From: Vanilla planifolia
Taxonomy: Eukaryota; Streptophyta; Magnoliopsida; Asparagales; Orchidaceae
Assembly (NCBI GenBank): GCA_023846275.1
Contig: CM043869.1
Coordinates: 17,455,501-17,519,500, forward strand
Direction of reading: 5' to 3'
Length of the DNA stretch: 64,000 nt
Shown: in pieces, positions 57,300-64,000 of the stretch
How the letters are laid out: every line of letters begins with the position of its first letter
Numbering within the stretch: the stretch's first letter is position 1
Notes under the pieces: generated by a model
Told to the model about the DNA's origin: nothing
Database searches by the model: none
The model's input: only the letters and a program-made list of their open reading frames with translations
Program-made: the position numbers and the translations under genes

Positions 57300-58770
57300 C
57301 TTGCCCATAAGTTAGGAAAGTATCACTTGCTTTTACATATGTTGGTTGAGGATGCTAATTGTGGTGAGAATTATGTTATTAAATCTATTTCAAAGAGTGG
57401 TTACATAATGATTCTTGTGAATAGTTTGTTGAATATATCAAAAATTTTTATGTTATTGTTTTTATAAGAGAGAAGATGATGGAACAAGATTTATCTATAG
57501 TTGCTTATGCACAAAAATTCTCAACTCTAGCTTAACATCCACCATATTTTGTGAGTTCAAAGGAGCAACATTATTTTATGTTTTGTCAAGATTTAAAAGT
57601 TTCATTGAAAGCTACATTGATATCCTTTTATAATTAGATTATGTTGACTTGATTAAATGAGCTAAAATGATTGCTCAAGAGCTCACAATATTGGAGACAG
57701 ACAAAACAAATAGAAGAAAGAGAGATGTTTGAGAATTAGGAACACCCATTCTTTTAAGAAAGCTTCAAAAAAGGAAGGGATGGCAAAGGTTTTAACATTT
57801 TTGGTTTTTATTGATGAGATTTTTGTATTAAGACTAATAGATCTAATATAACATCTAATGAAAAAAATACCCCAATGTGTACTGAAAGTTTCATAGATAT
57901 ATCTATTAGCCTAAACATGGTGGTCATATTAGAAGCTATGCTTGTAGGGAGTTGGCCAAAACATTGTCCCTAAGATGGAACTAGACTTGATATAGCTTTT
58001 ACTCCTCAAAGAATGAGTTGTTGCATGAGTAAATTAGGTTTTGATAAAAGAAGATGAGATGTAAGTGCTATTGATAAAGATAGTGCAGATTGAAGTCAAT
58101 CCTTAGATTGAGAAGGTCAGCTCATAGTAATGTAATTTTACAATAAAATACTCTCCTTTTATTGATGTGATCATAAATATTTTATATTTCCAACAATTTC
58201 TTCTTGTCATTTTATTTGACTATGGAATATATCATTCCTTCTTTTCCCATCGTGTGCCTATTTCACTTTTTTTTTAGCTTAAATTATTAAAAAAATTCTT
58301 TATTAATAAAATTACTTAATAGGAATGAGTTTAGAGTGATATAATTTATATAAGGAGAAATTAAAATTAGAAAAAAAATTTCTTATAAAATTATAAGTTT
58401 TGTCTCTCCCAAAGTCTAATGTGGTTTTAGGCATGAACTATCTTTATATATATCAAGTGTATAGTAACTATGTTGAAAAAGAAATGAAAATAAGCACTCT
58501 TGATGAAGAAGAAATTGTTTATTATGAAAAAAAGGGGGTTATACTACTAAATTTTATGTTGAAGGGACAAAGGCTATTGTTGAAAGGAGGTGAAGGTTTC
58601 TTGTTGTCAATCATAACTTTAGATTCTATGTTTTTGAATCCTTAAGATGTGTCATTTATTTATGAATATCTTGATGTTATTCTCGATGCATTATTGGGTC
58701 TTCCTCTTAATAGGGAGATAGAATTTGAAATTCAACTATTGCTTAAAATAGAGTAAATATTAAAAGCTCT
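57300..58770 (+). pseudogene. gag-protease relic of a second Tekay-like Gypsy element
   Basis: Gag: FSTLA, stop, HPPYFVSSKEQHYFMFCQDL then MIAQELTILE (the capsid C-terminal region). A degraded zinc knuckle lies near 57915. Protease: VILFDYGIYHSFFSHRV (family DSGATHSF, with the catalytic Ser-Gly changed), then PKSNVVLGMNYLYIYQVYSN and a linker ending LLGLPLNREIEFEIQLLLK, the usual lead-in to RT. The open frame 58400-58645 is part of this and not a gene. Confidence 0.75.
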
Positions 58771-59579
58771 TTTTGGTTATTTTCTTTAAGTCAAAATTCC
58801 AATTAGATTCTTAAGAGAAAGGTTTAATATTGATAAATAGTTATCTTTATACCACTTACCTTTACTTATGCTACTAATCAAGTTCCACATATAATAGATT
58901 TTAGCATAATATCGTCGTAGAATATTTATAGCTCTTTTGGGGTAGTAGTTCTACTTATTCAATTTTGTTTCAATTTCTCATTGTCCATCACAACAATCTT
59001 ACTTATTAAAGATTTAGAGGCATCTTATAGATGTTATTTGAATATGATGAGCCTCAATGCTTGAGTTAAAATGGAAAGGTATACTCACAAGATTGTTTTG
59101 ATAAGACTATTATTGATGTACCACTTTCCTAGGAGAGTGAAATATGAACTATGATATTAATATTTGTGTTGAATGATGAGTAGATAGGTCATGCTTTAGG
59201 CATTCTTTAAGAATATATCAATGTTTTCCCTTAGGCTCCAACACGCATGCAATGTATCAGACATTATGTTCCCTACATCACCATACTATCTTTGTAAGAC
59301 ATGACTAATTATGTAAAGAAGTGATTGTTTTTAAAGAGCATGAATAAAAAAATAAAAATAAGTTGGATAATTTGTTATAAATAGATTCATAGAGAAAATA
59401 CAATATATACAATATGATGTCAATTTGTTATTCCAAATGAAAATTAATACACATTATATAATGTTTATTGGCTACAAAAATCTAAATTGGAGAATCTTTA
59501 TTAGTTACACAAATCTAAGCAAATCTTGTTTGAAGAATAATTATCAATTCCTCAAATCAAGCTCTTTAGCACTTCCAAA

Positions 59580-61930
59580 TATGTTATGATGAGTTTTGTC
59601 AATGGTTTTTCATATTATCATTATATTCATAAGACAAAACCTAATAAAAATAATAAATTTCTTCATATAATATAAAATATATTTTTACATGATTCTACCA
59701 TTTTATCCTTAAGAATGCACTAGCGATATATTGTCATATGAAATAAAATTGTGAAGGATCAACAAAAATCATGTCGAAAGTTATTTCAATGTATCCTTAC
59801 AAAAGTTATAATATATAAAAGGTTTAACTCTTCACAAAACCTTTGAAGCATTAAGGATATATGACCTAATGCATTAAAGTGTAATTTAAGATATCATTAG
59901 ACAAGCCTTTTTTTTACCTCTCATTGAATTGAGGAATAAAAGCCAATTTAATTAAGATTAGATCAACTTTGGATATGTTTGTTGCAAGAAGTATCTAACA
60001 TATCAAAAAGCCTATGATGAGTATTCATTTGGACACGATAGCTTAAAAATTACGAGCTTATATTCAAGCCCACATCATTAATTTTACAAGTGATCAACAC
60101 TAATACAAAAGTTTTAAAGCACTCTTAAAAGTAGTTGTTTAGTTTCAAAAGTGGGTCATCGAGTTAAGTGAATATGATATTGAACATGTGCTCAAGTTTT
60201 TCTTATGCCCAAGGATTGACAAACATTATAAATGAACTAATGATTAATGAGAGATTACTTATGAAACACCATGTCATGTACCAAAAACTTTATCTTGGAT
60301 AAAGCATTAGGTGCATGTTGTAGTTGGAATTGTATTGAAAAAACCAATAAAGATAGTCTCAAGGCATGCGATTTGTTTCAATTGCAAAATGAAAAATACT
60401 AATGATGAATACGAGACATTTCGTGTAATACTCTAGTTTGCAAAAGTTATAATGGTAGCTATTTACACTCTCAAGTAATTCAAACTTAATCATCAATCAA
60501 ACCAAGAAATCTTTAAAAAAAATAATAATAACCCCAAAACATATCATAAGTTAGTCTAATATTTGAAGTAGTTTAATAGGGTTGAGATGAAGTAATTGGC
60601 TCAATATTAGATTGAAGAAGTAAATCATTTATCAAATAGAAGTCAAATATTTTAAAATACAAAGGTTCTTCATAATCACAACATAAATACATAACATAGA
60701 TTAGTTGCTTTAGTTAGGAAAGTTTCTTGGATGAACAAAATCATTGACTATCTAAATCATGAGAGATTTCTTTATAATCAACATGATAGATAAAAGTATA
60801 TTAAAAATGCATAAGTTAAATTGTATTTGATGATCAATAGTATAGAAAATCTTTTTTTAATCAATGTTGAAGTGTTGAGTTCACTAGAAACCTAAAAATT
60901 CCTCTAATCCATTCATGAAAAAGAATGTAAAGGTTGCTTCTATAATTATATTCTTGTAACTCTTGCTCTATGAAATGATAGTATCACTTGATAGAGGTTA
61001 GCCAAGATGCTAGATAATTTGTAAAATAGTATCCATAATGTCAAATTCATGATAATATGATATGACAAGTTATATTAATTCTCAACCCACTTGAAAGCTC
61101 ATAACCATTTGTAATAAGAATGATGAAGTTTTTGGAATTATGTCTTATTATTATTTTGTAGGAAAATTATTTACTCTTAATGATAGATTTTTTTTATCAA
61201 ATAGATTGAAGCTAAAACTTTTATTATAGATGATCTCTAAGACAAATAATTCTTATTATCATTTTTTAGTTTTCAATTCAACATCTTAATCATCATCATA
61301 ATTGATAATAAGAACATTATATCAATTCATGGTTTTTATTAGTTATAAATTAAAAACCATTTATCATCCATGGGTAATCCTAAAACTAATTGTGAAGTGG
61401 AGGTTGCAAATAAATGCATCATGTGCATTCTAAAGGCATGACTTGTGATATTAAAGACAAGATGATTATTTACTAGGCATACTTTTGGTCTACAAAATAA
61501 CTTTAAGCACAAAAAAATAAGAGAAATGTTATTTTCACTTATGTATGACATTGAAGTAGGTTCTAAAGGAATCAAAACATTACCTACATTATTAGAAGCT
61601 GATAAAACTATTTAAATGGCCAACTTGAAGATCAGATGAAAAATAACAAATAAGGAGTACTAGATATAATTTTTTTAACAAGTAATAATAAAAATTAGTA
61701 TTTCATAAAATAGAAAAGAAAAGATATCTTTGAAGATATTATAACAATCATTATTGTGTTTGTACCTTTGTTCAAGGAGAGCTTGTATTACAAAGTATTA
61801 AAAGAAACTAGAAAATATTTGAGGAAAAAATCTCCTAATTTGGATGTCCTTACATCATTTTAGGATGCGATTGGATCAAACACTTATCGACTTCAAACTA
61901 ATGAAACTATTAGTTAAAATATAAGAGAAT
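59580..61930 (+). pseudogene. Tat/Athila-type Gypsy pol relic: RT, second RNase H, integrase
   Basis: RT piece MMSFVNGFSYYHYIHKTK (near 59590), RNase H1 end QKWVIELSEYDIEHV (near 60140), archaeal-type RNase H piece MKNTNDEYETF (near 60390) with the SWMNKIIDYL linker (near 60730), integrase pieces GNPKTNCEVEVANKCIM (near 61370) and MLFSLMYDIEVGSKGIKTLP (near 61525), and a C-terminal GELVLQSIKRN piece (near 61780). Two RNase H domains are the mark of the Tat lineage. Stops are frequent. Confidence 0.75.
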
Positions 61931-64000
61931 AACGTCTTTAAATTTATTCATTAATCAAGATATAAGAGATCTAACAAATATTTTAATTGATACATGGAGC
62001 AACTAGCATAAAATAACATATATTAAGGGTAATATTATTATCCTAAGTCTCAAAATCATAAATTATGGATTTACTCAATGCAATCAATTCATGATAACCA
62101 ACAAGATGATTCACCAAAAAATAGAACTTTAAGTTAATCAAAAGATAATCCAAACATAATAATGCTACAAAGAAAGCTTAGGTCTTAAAACCCTTGCATT
62201 AAGCTTAACTAAATTTTAAAACCTTAGATATAAGACTAATTTGGATTTATTCTAAATTTATTTTTTAATTTTATTTTAATTTAGATTTATTTCAGTGTTA
62301 TTTGATTGTAATTTGATTAATAAGTAGAAATTAAAATAAAAGGTACACATTATTAATTTCTTATTTTAATTATTAAAATATTTATGCCTGAGGTATTTTG
62401 AGGTGATGCCATATGACTTTACCAATGCTTTGGATTTGAAAGCTTAGTTAAGTATTTAAATACTCGATTGAGCTTATGTGGGATACAAGCGATGCTTGTC
62501 TAGTTTTCGTGAAGACTAGCTGATGCTAAACCGGAGTCGAGATATTTATTCATCGTCGATTTCCATGGCCTCTTCTTGTTTAGTTAGAGGACGGTTGGAG
62601 AACACGGCAAAGAGAGGATTCATGCCTACCTGATCGATTTCAGTTATTTTGTCCAGGTATTTTTCTTCCGTCAATGGTGCTAGAAGCATCCTTGGCTGTA
62701 GGCTCGATTTCTTTGGCGGGAGTCTTCATATGACCAAGGTGGGTCTTAATGACTGTAAGAATTTAGTTTCCTTATCATCGGTAAGGCTCAACTTTCTCCA
62801 TATAAGCTATCACTTTTTTCCTTTGCTTGAGTGATGGATACAGATGAAGTTATGATTTCGGTGGTCTCTTTCAAGGCTTTGTTTATTTCTTTATTTAATT
62901 GTGCTATCCTATCTTGTTTCTTTATTCTCAGTATTTTAACATTACTCTTATCGCTAAAAAAAATTACCAAGGATTTCACTGCTTCGCTATAAGCATGATG
63001 ATGTCAAAATGGCGCATGAAAGAAAATCTATTGGGAGATGATCTTCTGATAGGTTACTAAGGTGAACACATCCTGTAAACTTCAAAATACCACTCGATGT
63101 CTTAGGCCATGAGGGATGATAAACATAGAAACGTTAGCTGCATTAGCAACTGAATTCTGAATAAAGGGATAGAAATCATGTTAAAATGTCTGGTTTTCAT
63201 TTGGAGTGTCTGGCTTCTATGTGGAATCTATTTATCTTGTTTCTATAGTAATATAATCAAACTACGTCCTCACTTTCTTCAAAAAAAAAAAAAAAATTGA
63301 AGGCTTATGGAGGAATGGGCATTTGTTTAGTTGTAATGTAAGTTTCCTGATCTTAGATTGCATGAACTTGGGTATTAGTTTGTATTCTATACATGCAAGG
63401 CCTTCTTTTTTCATATGAACTTTTCTTGAGGAACATCTCCTTGGGCAATGGACCTTTTGGATGGCCTAGGAGCAAAGTGTACACTTATTCTTGTAACAGT
63501 GGTTGAAATCTTCATTTTCATGTGATCACAAGTCAGATCATTTTTGGCTTCCTTCTAACTTAGAAAGACTAGGAATGTCTACATATTGGGTGGAAATAGT
63601 CTCTTGTGTTTGATACAAGGGGGTTTCATGATTTATCTCAACTTAGTTTAAACAAGTATTATCCTCTTTGCACTTTTTGCTTACCAAAGATAGGAACATC
63701 TTTTGAGGTTGAAGAAGAAGTTTTGACTTCGTCAACATCATGTTCTTACTTTGACAACTAGGTACTTGCTTTCTTTGGTTTTTTTCTTCTTCTTTTTGTT
63801 CCTTATTGCATATGCATATTATCCCTGTGTTACTCTAGCAACTTCTCTATTCTTTGGAAGTTGTGCATCAATCTGAGTAATAACAAGAAAAGTCATGTTA
63901 ATCAAGGTCATTACCAGATCTTAGTCGTATTCAAACTTTGATATTTTGTTTTACCATAAAACCCAGAGTTTCGTATTTCTTTAAGGTTAACTTTTGGTGA
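61931..64000. other. Unassigned sequence at the right edge
   Basis: Complexity rises from about 62450 on. Open frames at 62649-62834 (plus) and 62979-62788 (minus) are unrecognised. A poly-A run lies at 63283-63296. No host gene or transposon domain can be supported. Confidence 0.4.

Noticed and set aside
58400..58645. 81-codon plus-strand open frame as a gene
   Set aside because: It is the protease-RT linker of a dead Gypsy element, with matching pieces before and after in broken frames.
62500..62522. Near-palindrome CTAGTTTTCGTGAAGACTAG as a transposon end
   Set aside because: No matching inverted copy or target duplication was found nearby.
1..64000. CRISPR arrays, bacterial operons or phage systems
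   Set aside because: Spliced PPR gene and plant retroelements show eukaryotic nuclear DNA; the tandem arrays seen lack equal repeats with unique spacers.

Overview
This is nuclear DNA of a land plant, most likely a flowering plant with a repeat-rich, AT-rich genome. The evidence is a split P-class pentatricopeptide-repeat (PPR) gene with canonical GT-AG introns, several decayed Ty3/Gypsy and Ty1/Copia retrotransposons, and an endogenous pararetrovirus (Caulimoviridae) relic. I cannot name the species. Very large introns full of LTR elements would suit a magnoliid, an early-diverging angiosperm or a woody eudicot, but that is only a guess.

Layout. One real host gene dominates. On the minus strand, from the start codon at 38765 to beyond the left edge, lies the orthologue of Arabidopsis EMB2654 (At2g41720), a plastid PPR protein known to be needed for trans-splicing of rps12. 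Six exons (38765-38367, 29325-29153, 16314-16209, 2249-1140, 1056-951, 835-631) join in frame into about 700 codons; the last part of the protein, roughly 120-130 residues, lies outside the window. Introns 1-3 are about 9.0, 12.8 and 14.0 kb, while introns 4 and 5 are only 83 and 115 bp.

The giant introns are built from mobile DNA. Intron 3 (2250-16208) holds a Copia RNase H remnant, a 292-bp tandem duplication, a compact LTR element with no pol (7431-11210) and a pararetrovirus fragment (about 11600-14720). Intron 2 (16315-29152) holds two diverged copies of an unnamed repeat; one is interrupted by a GC-rich 2.9-kb solo LTR (22775-25710) with a perfect 5-bp target duplication, and the other copy shows the empty site. 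Intron 1 (29326-38366) holds a decayed but nearly full-length Gypsy element (about 30555-37783). All five intronic elements whose orientation can be read lie in the same direction as the host gene.

From 38.8 to 64 kb, upstream of the PPR gene, I see no host gene. This part is a mosaic of old Gypsy elements: a Tekay/Del-like chromovirus (about 41.0-48.5 kb, plus strand), an integrase fragment (minus, 49.65-50.3 kb), an RT scrap (51.5 kb), and a second Tekay-like 5' half (56.9-58.8 kb) that runs into the 3' half of a Tat/Athila-type pol (59.6-61.9 kb). All are riddled with stops and are inferred to be inactive.
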